From contig OX457041.1 of the NCBI GenBank assembly GCA_949752735.1, positions 21,250,117-21,314,116 on the forward strand: DNA of 64,000 nucleotides. The letters run 5' to 3'. Positions 10,432 through 20,074 of the stretch are shown here, one piece after another. The notes under the pieces are model-generated. The model searched no databases. It worked only from the letters and a program-made list of their open reading frames with translations, and had not been told where the DNA came from. The stretch comes from Lumbricus terrestris (taxonomy: Eukaryota; Annelida; Clitellata; Crassiclitellata; Lumbricidae). How positions within the stretch are numbered: position 1 is the stretch's first letter; each line of letters starts with the position of its first letter. Both the position numbers and the translations under genes were made by a program.

Positions 10432-13400
10432 CTGGACAGTAAAAACAAAGACAAATGCTGAGCCACAAAAAAACCCCAAAGACATGAGCAGTCCTTCAAT
10501 CTAGCACTTTTTGCAATTATGGGTTAAGAACTAATAAGTGTTTGCAACTTTCCTTCTTAGCTTTATCAAATGAGCAACTGCCTCTCACACTCCAACCTTT
10601 GCTGTCTGATTCGATGTTTACTGATCAATGCACACCTTTATAAATGTCATCAATATATATATATAAATATTAACAACTATAAAAAATATTAATTTTTCAA
10701 ATCATGTTAAAGAAATCTGCACATATCATAATTTAGTTGGTTATTTGTTGCTTAAAGACACATTCCATCATAACAGAGATGATAAGCATCACCCTTCTCA
10801 GTTCTCCAGGTTTGGGACTTGTACAAACAGAGTATGGACAAAACATTTGTCAGAATATTTCATAATTTCTCCATTTACTGCAAAATATTTGCACATTCAC
10901 CTCTGGTTTGTCTGTCCACAGCCCATCATATCATTTATAGGTCAATGCTCAGAAGCTATGCATCAAATTCCTCAAAATACTTAATGTTAATCAATAGATC
11001 AAAAATTGCACGCGGACAACGCCGGACATTTAACAAATGCCTGACGTCAATCAATAGATAGTCTGTCAATAACACATAACTCCTGCTAGACCAAAAACAC
11101 GGTGTGTTTCCGGTGATATGTTTCTACCAACCCACCCAGTTATTCAGAGCTCTATTACCTGAAACATGCTACAATTTTTATTTGGCCTTACCGTTTGCTT
11201 TGATCGTATAGAATGCATAAGGCTCTCCGCCTGTGGTGTCAGCTGTCCACCCATTTCAGAAAGCATCATCGTCACCTTCTCCATGTCAACCTTTGGCAGA
11301 GCTAGATCACCAAAAAGACTGAGTGGATGAGGACTTGGCATTGGAGTGCAGCTGCTCGTGTTAGTCATATCCATCGTGACATGGATACTGTGAAGCCAAA
11401 GCTCTGTTGGAACTTCAAGCGACACAAACTAGACGAACAAGCATAAGGTTCACATCACTGCAATCAATACTGTGTAATAAAAGTTTCTTAAAAAACGTTA
11501 AACACTAAACGTGTTGTAAAAGTGACTACAAGCTGTCATTAAAATATTAAGCACATATATGTAGAAATTTAACAATTGTAGATCAACCTACCTGTACATA
11601 CAATAAATATAAATAATAACGATGACAATTTATATGGCGCCGTATTAAACACTTTATATGGCGCCGTATTAAACACAGCCATGCCGTTACAAGAGCGCCT
11701 AAACATATAACACCATGTGTTTAGTTATGAATTAAGACATGTTGAAAGTCATCTATCTTCAATTCAATTCCTTATTGATCCGTTTACAACAAGCAAACAA
11801 AGGCAAAAACAGATTATATTGACAGTATTACCAGTATCATCATTCAGCAATACTAGAACATTAGTTTATCAGATAACTTAATAAGGTAATTTTTAATTTG
11901 AAATGCATGATATATGATTTTCGTTAAAGAGAGAAGGTAAGGTAAGGATTAACTGCCTAGACCCAATAGTCACAAACAAGTGCGATACGACTTGGATTAT
12001 GAAACGGATTTCAATAGAACTGACTACGGTAACGCAACTTTTAAACACCGCTATTATCGAGTACAGCCGTTACTTAGTCATTGTACGGCCAGTTTGAATG
12101 CAACGTCTATGCTTGTTGACGTCGCCTTTGAATTTTTACTAACTTCTCTCGATCAAAGTCAATCCTCAAATCTGTCAACTTATGCTGTTATCGATAGCCA
12201 ATGTCAGCCGGTATCGGTAAATCAACTAAGCCTACTGAAAATATTTACACTACGTATTAGCCCTGCTCTACGTCATATCACAGGAATGCTACTGTGGTCA
12301 CGAACGGGACGACCTTTTCGTCCTCGTCGCTGCCGTTCTCTGTCATCCGCTGCAGTCGCTCTTCTCCTGCTTCTGTCGGGTGACATCGAAATTAACCCTG
12401 GACCACCCACTGGCAAAACTCAGCTTAATAAGATATCTTCAAAGCCATCAGCCATTAACGTTGGCAGTTTTAACATCCGTTCAGCAATCCGTCGCTCTGC
12501 GATAATACATGATCTTATGAGAGACGAGCGATTAGACATACTTGCTCTGTGTGAAACATGGATATGCCCAGACACGCCTGACTGCATTAAACGTGACATT
12601 GCACCAGAAGGATTCTCCGCTCTTCACGTTCATCGAAGCGGAACGGCTGCTGGTCGATCAGTAGCTGGTGGGGGTCTAGCTGTTATATACAGATCCACGT
12701 TAGATGTCAGCATCCACCCTCAATCAGAAAGACTCTGTGCCTCATCATGTGAAGTTCAGCTCGTTCGACTAGGTAGAGGACCATCTTCGATAACCGTGGC
12801 TAACATCTACCGTCCACCTGGTCCAATCGGCGACTTCTACGATGACCTTACCACCCTCATTTCGTCCATCTGTGTCGAGGCCGATAAAAGATTTATCCTC
12901 TGTGGTGACCTGAACTGCCCAGGTTCTGAGGGTCACATTAACGACATGCTGTCCGACACATTCAACATCTTCGGTCTTCGTCAGTACGTTGTAGTCCCGA
13001 CTCGAGGAGAAAACATCTTAGACGTCCTTGCTGCCGATGATCGTACAACAGTCTTCGATGTACAGGTGAGCGATGCTGGTCTTGTATCTGACCATAAGCT
13101 CATACTGTGGAAAATCACAACTTCTTGCCACCGTCAACCAGTACGCCATACCTTCCGTAACATCAAAGCAGTCGACCCCTTAAATTTCAGTGACTTGCTC
13201 ATCGAATCTGATCTATTCACTGGTCCTGCAACCAACGCGGAGGACTTCTCGAAACAACTTCAGCGAATAGTATCATGTACATTAAACAAACTTGCTCCTA
13301 TTCAGACTCGTGACAAGCGTCCATCTAAACCAATCACTAGATGGCTATCTTCCGATGCAGTCCAAGCGAAGAAGGATCGTCGGAGATTTGAGCGGAAATG

Positions 13401-15400
13401 GAAAAGTTCCGGGCTTGACGAGGACAGACAACGCTACCGTCGCCATTGCCGTGTAACTAACAAACTTATAAACGAGTCAAGAACTTCGTTTTTCCGTAAT
13501 CAATTAGAAAGCGCTGATAATCCTCGTGATCGATGGCGCATCTCGCAACGTCTTCTGCATTCGAAGGATACTTCCGACTGCCAACGATCAGACTCTGAGA
13601 ATCAGATTCTGTGCTCTAGCTTTGCTGCATTTTTTGTTAATAAGATCAACAATTTAAAATGTAAAATTGCTAGATGTACTGCCAAATTATTGTGGAATGA
13701 CCTGCTGCTTGACCCTAATTTCTCTGGATCTAGCTTCTCTGACTTGCCTTCTGTCACCTACTTTGAAGTCTACAATCTTCTCAAAAACATGGCTCCTAAA
13801 TCTTCCCAAATGGATTTCATACCAACATCACTTATACTCTCCTGCTCTGATGTTTTCTCCCACCTTATTGTGCGCTTGGCCAACCTGTCTTTTGCTGAAG
13901 GGCGTTTTCCGTCATGCTTCAAATCTGCTCTAGTCACACCCTTGCTTAAAAAACCTAGCCTAGACTCCAGCAACCTTTCAAACTTCAGACCAATCTCCAA
14001 CCTTAATAACATTTCTAAGATCTTGGAACGTCTCTTTCTCACTCGCATTAAGAAACACATCACTTCCTGTCCTAACTTTAGTCCTTATCAGTCAGCTTAC
14101 CGCGAAGGCTTTTCCACTGAAACTGCCCTCGTCTCTACACTTGATAACATATTCTCGTCTATTGACAATGGGAAAGCCTGCCTCTCGGTATGTCTTGACC
14201 TCAGTGCAGCATTTGACACTGTTGACCATCAGTTACTCCTGTCAAGACTTGCCAATAGCTTCGGTGTCTCTGGGACAGCCCTAAACTGGTTAGCTTCTTA
14301 CCTGCGTGACCGCAATCAGCAGGTCGGCATTGGGACCGCTCGGTCTGAGCCTACTGTTTGCACTGCTGGAGTTCCACAGGGATCTGTCCTTGGCCCCTTA
14401 CTATTTACTGTCTTTACTTCCCCAATCAGTCGCATTGCTAATCACTTTGGAATCCAATTACAACAGTATGCGGATGATACCCTGCTCCATATTTCTTTAT
14501 CACACACTGATCAGTCTGCCAAACTTAAACTTGAAGATTGCCTTTCATCTATGTATTCCTGGTTTTGTTTCAATGGTTTGGCCATAAACCCTGACAAGTC
14601 TGAGGCAATTTTGTTTGGGTCACGTCAGCGCCTGCGCTCTTTTCCTCCACTTTCTAATATCGACCTTGCCGGCACTGCTGTTCATCTGTCAGATACTGTC
14701 AAAACACTTGGAGTAACCCTAGACAATAAGCTCACATTTCGACCTCACATAACTAGCATTTGTAAATCTTGTTTCTATCACATTCGGGCAATACGTCACA
14801 TCAGGTCGGCCCTGACTATGGATATGTCTCAAACCATTGCCTGTTCTCTTGTCTCATCCCGCCTTGATTATGCTAACGCCGTTTTTGTCGGTCTCTCAGT
14901 CACTGAGCTCAACAGGTTGCAACACATCCAAAACTCCTTAGCGCGTGTTGTGCTGCGCGTCCCAATACAAACTAGTTCCTCAGTCCTACTCCAACAACTG
15001 CATTGGCTTCCTGTTCAGTACAGGATAAAATTCAAATTGGCATGCCTGACCTTCAAATCTCTCAGTACCAACGCACCTTCCTACCTTCAGTCACTACTAA
15101 CTCCTTACATTCCTCCTCGTTGCTTGCGTTCATCGGGCACAAGTCTTTTATCTGAACCTCGATGCAAAACAGTTATGGGCTTGCGTGCATTCCATGCCTC
15201 TGCACCCAGGGAATGGAATCGGCTTCCGCTCTCTCTTCGAAGCTCAATTTCACTTCCTTCCTTCAAAAAGCGGCTAAAAACTTACTACTTCTCCTTGGCT
15301 TTCAAGCATTTGGATCTTTAATTGCATCTTCATCTGGCGGCTGACTATCCGCGCCTCAGATTCACATTTCGGTGTGACATTGCGCGCGTTACAAATTTAT

Positions 15401-15436
<36 letters not shown>

Positions 15437-16821
15437 GTAAGTTAGCCTGATAGGTGTCGTAGAGAACACAACGCTAGAACTCCGAATCTCACCTTAACTG
15501 TAAATCTTGGAACAGGATTGTCAAATGAATATTGAAGCGCATACAGTCGGTCATGACAACCAAGTTCTTCGTCAACCCGGAAGCCCTGCGACGTTGCCAA
15601 ATATTCTCCTGAAGATGAAAACAACTCGACATGACGGGCACTGGCTAGAATATCGACTGCGTCAACTTTCGTCTGAAGTGGCCATTTGCAGGAAATTGTT
15701 AGGGAACATTGATTGCCATTAGATTCTGATCCTTCCGGCAATTTCAAGGAAATACCACCCGCTTCAATGCTAAAAAAATCCAAGAACATAAACAAACACC
15801 GTTATGCTTAAAATCTTTCTCCCGTGTATGTCTGAAATTAATGCAATGAATGTTGCCATATCTAGAAGGCCAAACAGAACCTACACCTTCCTGTACTGGC
15901 TTTCTTCCATAGAGTTTTCAGCATTCTAATAGTAGGCCTATCAAGGACCACCAGTGACCAATATTGGAAGCAGTTTTCAGAATGCTTGTATGCTGGTGAG
16001 GTTCAAACTAAAAGTAAATAGCCTTGTCTAATGTGTCTAACTCCACTTGTCTTTTCTATCAGCCAATCACATTGGGCCAGTAGTATTCTGTTTCGCCCAG
16101 TGAGAACACATTTCAATATAGCTGAAGAAATGAGCCCAAAAAAATGGCAGTAACAAAAATCACGTCAACTACAGTGAGATTAATATAAAGTTATTATGTA
16201 TAATATTCGTTTAATAGACAATTCAGCTGTCAAACCGCAGCTAGTTTCAATTGTTAATGATAATGTTCAGTGGATCATAATTTTTAAGTCAGTAAGCAAA
16301 CAGCTGCCGAGTAGAACGATTCCAAGACAATTATACATAAGGTGCAGATAATTGCGAGAACTTGGTAAAAGCACTTGAATTGCCAAACTGTTTACTTTAG
16401 CATTGCACTTCCGACTTCAATAGATCTAAAACAAATAACAATTACTGTCCAATTTTCACCCAATGGAGCGAAATATCAATAGATGAGTTTTTTTACAGAA
16501 TTTATTCGTCTAATTCCAAAAACAACAGACTGTATTCTGTAGTTTCACATTAGCACATCGTTACTTAGTGCTTATGGTTGAGATTGTTATATTAGGACAT
16601 GTTTATGATGTTTTTAAATAACAAGCAATAACTGTGTGCTTCTTGTCAGATGATAAGCAATAACTTATGCACCATGCTTCAGAAGACGCTCCTTCAGTCC
16701 TGTAAGATACAATATCATCGATTTTTGTCGCGCCACAAACTATCCAAGAACAGTCGAATTCGCAGAGTTTTTGACGAGTAACTTGCGGTGAAGACGAACT
16801 GAGTGATATTACAGGATCCAT
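9820..16821 (-). CDS. C10orf88: ATPase PAAT homologue (C10orf88), full locus, 4 coding exons
   Basis: Four minus-strand exons (16821-16673, 15769-15493, 11428-11192, 10431-9820) join in phase into about 424 codons; the human protein is about 445. Human PAAT is reported to interact with mitochondrial ABC transporters; that role is known of the family and not visible here. Seen in the sequence: an N-terminal SWIVCGATK segment; a beta-rich region with ARHVELFSSSGEYLATSQG, matching the ARNMEVY...EEYCGTSRG region of the human protein; a middle segment with VDMEKVTMMLSEMGGQLTP, like the human VQTIMESMGSKLSP; and a C-terminal amphipathic helix with charged heptads (EKRLEKHMTDSIGDLERRL). Exon 1 is the weak point: its donor is chosen because only GTGCAT gives the needed phase. 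Intron 2 contains a complete antisense LINE. The gene is head to head with CLASRP. Confidence 0.85.
10432..11191 (-). other. PAAT intron 3
   Basis: A 760-bp intron with a short TA-rich run near 10650-10667. Nothing else recognised. Confidence 0.6.
11192..11428 (-). CDS. C10orf88: PAAT coding exon 3
   Basis: Phase 0 at both ends (CTAG|TTTGTG acceptor, ACG|GTAAGG donor), 79 codons. It encodes VSLEVPTELWLHSIHVTMD, then a Ser/Pro-rich linker, then VDMEKVTMMLSEMGGQLTP and ESLMHSIRSKQT. The order matches human PAAT downstream of its beta-rich domain. Confidence 0.85.
11625..11705. repeat. Dispersed repeat tail (TATGGCGCCGTA family), copy 1
   Basis: Contains a tandemly doubled TTTATATGGCGCCGTATTAAACAC-type unit (24 bp), then CAGCCATGCCGTTACAAGAG and GCGCCT. 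Related copies lie at about 30380-30440 and 48340-48412, always preceded by an AATAATAA-type run. The structure suggests the 3' end of a SINE or LINE family; full length is not determined. Confidence 0.65.
11980..15321 (+). CDS. LINE polyprotein: 2A-like peptide, endonuclease, reverse transcriptase
   Basis: 1113 codons without interruption. Residues 1-141 form an N-terminal region ending in a hydrophobic run (SSAAVALLLLLSG) followed by a 2A-like motif, DIEINPG|P (codons 12382-12405), with the predicted break before Pro142. Residues from about 160 resemble an apurinic-type endonuclease: SFNIRSAIRRSAI, DILALCETW, LCGDLNCPG and the terminal SDHKL. From about 590 comes the reverse transcriptase: SSQMDFIPTSLI, SNFRPISNLNNISK, SAAFDTVDH, GVPQGSVLGPLLF, and QYADDT with catalytic Asp832 and Asp833. 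The C-terminus has LHWLPVQYRIKFKL and REWNRLPLSLR. All expected catalytic blocks are present, so the copy could be active. A conventional ORF1 is missing. The start is the first ATG of the open frame; a shorter N-terminus is possible. Confidence 0.9.
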   Translation: MRYDLDYETDFNRTDYGNATFKHRYYRVQPLLSHCTASLNATSMLVDVAFEFLLTSLDQSQSSNLSTYAVIDSQCQPVSVNQLSLLKIFTLRISPALRHITGMLLWSRTGRPFRPRRCRSLSSAAVALLLLLSGDIEINPGPPTGKTQLNKISSKPSAINVGSFNIRSAIRRSAIIHDLMRDERLDILALCETWICPDTPDCIKRDIAPEGFSALHVHRSGTAAGRSVAGGGLAVIYRSTLDVSIHPQSERLCASSCEVQLVRLGRGPSSITVANIYRPPGPIGDFYDDLTTLISSICVEADKRFILCGDLNCPGSEGHINDMLSDTFNIFGLRQYVVVPTRGENILDVLAADDRTTVFDVQVSDAGLVSDHKLILWKITTSCHRQPVRHTFRNIKAVDPLNFSDLLIESDLFTGPATNAEDFSKQLQRIVSCTLNKLAPIQTRDKRPSKPITRWLSSDAVQAKKDRRRFERKWKSSGLDEDRQRYRRHCRVTNKLINESRTSFFRNQLESADNPRDRWRISQRLLHSKDTSDCQRSDSENQILCSSFAAFFVNKINNLKCKIARCTAKLLWNDLLLDPNFSGSSFSDLPSVTYFEVYNLLKNMAPKSSQMDFIPTSLILSCSDVFSHLIVRLANLSFAEGRFPSCFKSALVTPLLKKPSLDSSNLSNFRPISNLNNISKILERLFLTRIKKHITSCPNFSPYQSAYREGFSTETALVSTLDNIFSSIDNGKACLSVCLDLSAAFDTVDHQLLLSRLANSFGVSGTALNWLASYLRDRNQQVGIGTARSEPTVCTAGVPQGSVLGPLLFTVFTSPISRIANHFGIQLQQYADDTLLHISLSHTDQSAKLKLEDCLSSMYSWFCFNGLAINPDKSEAILFGSRQRLRSFPPLSNIDLAGTAVHLSDTVKTLGVTLDNKLTFRPHITSICKSCFYHIRAIRHIRSALTMDMSQTIACSLVSSRLDYANAVFVGLSVTELNRLQHIQNSLARVVLRVPIQTSSSVLLQQLHWLPVQYRIKFKLACLTFKSLSTNAPSYLQSLLTPYIPPRCLRSSGTSLLSEPRCKTVMGLRAFHASAPREWNRLPLSLRSSISLPSFKKRLKTYYFSLAFKHLDL
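12382..12405 (+). other. 2A-like ribosome-skipping motif in the LINE ORF
   Basis: Encodes D-I-E-I-N-P-G-P, an exact match to the D(V/I)ExNPGP consensus, preceded by a Leu-rich stretch and Ser-Gly. In known 2A sequences the Gly-Pro bond is not formed and translation resumes at Pro. Here that would split the product into about 141 and 972 residues. Activity is inferred from the motif only. Confidence 0.8.
15493..15769 (-). CDS. C10orf88: PAAT coding exon 2
   Basis: The acceptor follows a T-rich tract (TTTTTTTAG on the minus strand) and the donor is AAG|GTGAGA. It encodes IEAGGISLKLPEGSESNG and ILASARHVELFSSSGEYL, then a beta-strand-rich LYALQYSFDNPVPRFTVK segment. This is the best-conserved part of the gene and identifies the family. 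Confidence 0.85.
16673..16821 (-). CDS. C10orf88: PAAT coding exon 1
   Basis: The start is placed at the ATG of MDPVISLSSSS (16821). An in-frame ATG 17 codons upstream would add MTHNLYVVV and is the alternative. The segment DCSWIVCGATKIDDIV resembles the N-terminal SWVLC segment of vertebrate PAAT. The donor at 16672 (GTGCAT) is a weak match, chosen because exon 2 requires two leftover bases. A missing small exon or another donor cannot be excluded. Confidence 0.55.
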
Positions 16822-16829
16822 GTTCACCG

Positions 16830-17105
16830 TCGTGCAAAATCGTGTAACTACAACGTACAGGTTGTGTGTCAATGGCGTATCCAGAGCGTTTTGGCGTATC
16901 TATTATATCTTTGAAAACTCCACGATGATTTTGCCACCGCATTCGTCAGCTCCTGCTGACTCTTATCTTCGTGAGGACAAGTACTTATATTATTTTGTTA
17001 AAGGGGCACCCATTCATGCTGCCTCTTGTTAATTTTAAGTTCTTCACAAACAGTTGTGTAAACCGTTGCATCACATATTATATTATTATTACGGTAATAA
17101 CACAA
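16830..17105. promoter_or_regulatory. Probable PAAT promoter-proximal region
   Basis: This is the sequence immediately upstream of the PAAT start on the minus strand, before the LINE relic begins. No TATA box or initiator can be assigned with confidence; the call rests on position alone. Confidence 0.3.
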
Positions 17106-17197
17106 TGCTTCTTGGGAGCCATGATAGAAAATGATGGCGGATGTGACAGAGAGATACGACGGAGGATTACATTGGGAAAGTCTGCAGCAAAGGGACT

Positions 17198-17206
17198 AGA
17201 GAAAAT
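17198..17206. repeat. Target duplication AGAGAAAAT, left
   Basis: Matches 18237-18245 exactly and abuts the fold-back element. Within the LINE frame it encodes part of LEK-I, which confirms it as original target sequence. Confidence 0.85.
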
Positions 17207-18236
17207 GGCTCTAGGACCATTCCTCATAGGCTGATTGCTCATAGGCTGATTGGTCATAGGCTTATTGCTCATACGGCTGATTGCTCATAGGGTCTATTGC
17301 TCATAGGCTCGTTGCTCATATCTCTAAAATACACGAACTTTGTCCTAGGTCCAAAACAAATATACCGTTTGCTATATCGATGCCCTTCTTCACGCCTTAG
17401 CTAGTGCTAATCAATTAGGGACAATTAGCGTTGGTAGACTAACACAATGCTCCATTATGAAGTCCATAAAACCGTGTGGGTGGTAGAAACAAGACATTAA
17501 CTGCAATTAACAGCAATTTATCAAGTCAAACAATTGTTAGTGGCGTTGAGCAACGAAGCGCCAAGCGATACCGTCTTCTCAAGGATCGTGTCCTGCGGGC
17601 AGTGGCAACTTACGGAAAAACCGACATCCTCACATATCTTCGTGCCGTACGTGTCGTACTTATCCTTTAAGTAGTCTGCACATCTGTAGTTAACACTGAA
17701 GTAGTTAACATGTAAGACACTGAACTATTCTGTATTGGACATCTCTATAGGCCTAGTAACGAACACTGTTGTAGCTAAAAAGTTTAACTGTTTTTAACAT
17801 TTAACATTTAAATCGTTTGTTATCTCTACTGTTTGTGACAGCATATTCAACTATTCTCTATTCGAGATCTTTAGTAATGAACACTCTTGTACTTGTAGTT
17901 AAAATGTTTAAAAGCGTGATGAACACTGTTGGATTGTTAAACTGTTTTTTACATTTTAACAATTACACATGTAAGCTAGTAAATGTTTTCATTTAAATCA
18001 GTTGTTATCTCTACTATTATTGTATTGCATATGACAGCATATGAATGAAAAGCCTATATATGAGCAATAAGCCTATGAGCAATAAGCCATATGAGCAATA
18101 AGCCCTATGAGCAATGAGCCGTATGAGCAAAAAGACCTATGAGCAAAGGGCCCTATGAGCAATCAGCCGTATGAGCGATAAGCCTATGACCAATCAGCCT
18201 ATGAGCAATCAGCCTATGAGGAATGGTCCGTACACC
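17207..18236. mobile_element. Fold-back element with 15-nt repeat arms (1030 bp)
   Basis: Left arm (17207-about 17325): terminal GGCTCTA, then about seven units of the GGCTGATTGCTCATA type. Right arm (about 18052-18236): about eleven inverted units (TATGAGCAATCAGCC), ending GGTCCGTACACC. Flanked by 9-bp duplications AGAGAAAAT. The roughly 730-bp core holds an internal direct duplication (CATTTAAATC and GTTATCTCTACT near 17810 and 17990) and a 64-codon open frame (17476-17670, with KRYRLLKDRVLRAV) with no recognised domain. The architecture resembles TU elements of sea urchin and FB of Drosophila. A 9-bp duplication with GG-starting ends is also compatible with MULE-type elements. No transposase is visible, so it is presumably non-autonomous. 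Confidence 0.85.
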
Positions 18237-18272
18237 AGAGAAAATATGGAAGGATAAACATGTGAGCCTGAT

Positions 18273-19591
18273 TAGACCTGGGAGTCGACCCCAATAAGTC
18301 GACCCCAGTCGACTTGGTCATCCCAAGTCGGGTCGGGTCGTTTCTGCTCACCGCAACTGACCCCAAGTCGAATTTTGTGGATAGAAGTCACTTGAAGTTG
18401 TTTTTACCTCAAGTCGACTTACACCGACTTGAGACACAAACATAGTTCAATTTGTCACTTCAAACCAATGATTGTGACAACATTATTTTAAGCAGCTTTT
18501 GTTGCCTTGTGTGTTTACAAGAGTAAATGAGGCCTTTGCTAAACAGAGACTTAGGCTAGGCTACTGATTATTTTGCCGGTAGACTATCGTGCAGACTGAC
18601 GTCTGCCGATCTAGCCTAGGCTATTCATATAATTTGTAATTTTATGCTTTTAGAAACGTCACGCTTAGGCATGCGCTTAATTAAAATGGTGAAACAAAAT
18701 GCTACTAAAATATTAGCACGTGTGCTTATCAAGCAATCAGTGAACTTCAAGTGGTCAGTGAGTTCGGCGCAAAGAAAGCTGGATCTACAAGACCTATTAT
18801 AATAAATCGATAGTTTGGCGCTACTTTGGTACGCTGTGCACATCTGCAGTACTGTTGTCTGCAGACGGAAAAACTATTGTATAGGCTACTATAGGGCCAA
18901 TTGGACAATGAAAGACTCTACTGTCAGTGAGTAGGCTTAGTAGCTGTAGGACGATGCGCTTGCAATGCTATATGCTAAGTTGCGAAATGATGTTAGTGGT
19001 CAAATAATTATGAAAACAGAATTACAAATTAGGCTTATCATAACACGCCATTCAGTGCAATCTTGCAGTCCGCCTTCCGCTATTTTTTTTTATCTTAGAC
19101 CTTGCGCTTTTTACAAATTTATTCAATATTAATATTAATATTTAAAAAATAATAATAATGAGTGTAATCTGAATAATCACAGACAATGGACAAGCTAAAA
19201 TTCATATAGGCCTAAGATTAGTTACTATAGATGGACCAAAGCATCACACAACTATTCAAACTGAAACACAAACAGCTTGAAACGGGCTTAATAACACTTT
19301 AACAAATTCATGCATCAATTAAGTGCTGAGGTCTCATTACTCATTTGTAGCCCTAAATGAAATTAATGCTTGCAGGAAAATTGGCTTGACTTCTTGCATT
19401 AATAGCCGTACGTAGACCTAGGCTAATGGCTAGTACCATGTCAGAAGTCGATTTCAAGTCGGAAGTCGGTTGTTTTTCTGCCAAGTCGGGTCAAGTCGTT
19501 TTGACGCCGAGAAGTCGACTTCAAGTCGACCTCAAGTCACTTTAGGGTCAAGTGGGGTCAGATTAGCTGACCAAAGTCACTCCCAGGTCTA
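18273..19591. mobile_element. hAT-like element with subterminal AAGTCGACTT palindromes (1319 bp)
   Basis: Exact 8-bp duplications AGCCTGAT lie at 18265-18272 and 19592-19599. Inverted ends are TAGACCTGGGAGT on the left and ACTCCCAGGTCTA on the right. Just inside each end, about 150 bp is crowded with AAGTCG, CAAGTCGACTT and GGGTCGGGTCG words (18285-18425 and 19440-19560), probably transposase-binding repeats. No transposase frame is seen, so the copy is non-autonomous or decayed. The 8-bp duplication is confirmed by the interrupted LINE frame. Confidence 0.85.
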
Positions 19592-20074
19592 AGCCTGATG
19601 ACAAAGACAAGAATTGTAAAGGCAATGATATTCCCAGTGGTGCTGTATGGATGTACGTGAAACGTGGACAAAAACAAGGGCCTTAGAAAGGAAAATCGAT
19701 GCTTGCGAAATGTGGATATGGAGGAAGGTATTGAGAACCCCATGGACCGAGAAAAGAACAAATGAATCTATATTACTAGAGATAGGACAGGCACGAGGGA
19801 ATATGTCATTAGGGCAGAGAGCGGCAAGGCAGAAGTTGACATTCTTCGGACATGTGATGCGAGCAAACGGCCTGGAAAAGGAGATGATGCTGGCCTGCGG
19901 AGAGGGAGGAAGAAGGAGAGGACGCCCAAGAAGGAGGTGGATGGAAGAAATACACGAGAGAACGAAGATGAACTTGGAAGAACTGAGAAACGCGACGGAA
20001 GATCGTAGCAAGTGGAGAAGGTTGACCATGGCGGTCGCTAAGATTCAAAGAATCGACGGCACAAGGTGACAAGG

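Larger units (their letters stand above)
11930..15434 (+). mobile_element. CR1-like LINE with intact ORF, inside PAAT intron 2
   Basis: The element comprises one long ORF (11980-15321), a short 3' UTR containing TTCACATTTCGGTGTGACAT, and a 3' terminal (AAT)n run at about 15403-15434, typical of CR1/L2-clade microsatellite tails. It is inserted antisense to PAAT. The 5' boundary is not defined, and no ORF1 is seen upstream. Two short 3' fragments of the same family lie at about 27640-27705 (minus) and 63171-63245 (plus). Confidence 0.85.
17105..20070 (+). pseudogene. LINE reverse-transcriptase relic, split by two DNA-transposon insertions
   Basis: Three pieces of one C-terminal LINE RT frame remain: 17105-17206 (FLGAMIENDGG, then EIRRRITLGKSAAKGLEK), 18237-18272 (IWKDKHVSL) and 19592-20070 (MTKTRIVKAMIFPVVLYG, then RKIDACEMWIWRKVLRTPW, KLTFFGHVMR and GRRRGRPRRRW). 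Removing the two insertions and one copy of each target duplication restores a continuous reading frame typical of non-LTR RT C-termini (LGKSAF..LEKIWKD...SLKTKIRLL...VALYGCETW). At least one defect remains near the Cys-Thr following VVLYG. The catalytic YxDD region is absent. The relic fills the space between PAAT and CLASRP. Confidence 0.8.

Noticed and set aside
17207..18236. 15-nt repeated units considered as a CRISPR or minisatellite
   Set aside because: The units are arranged as inverted arms with target duplications, so a transposable element explains them better.
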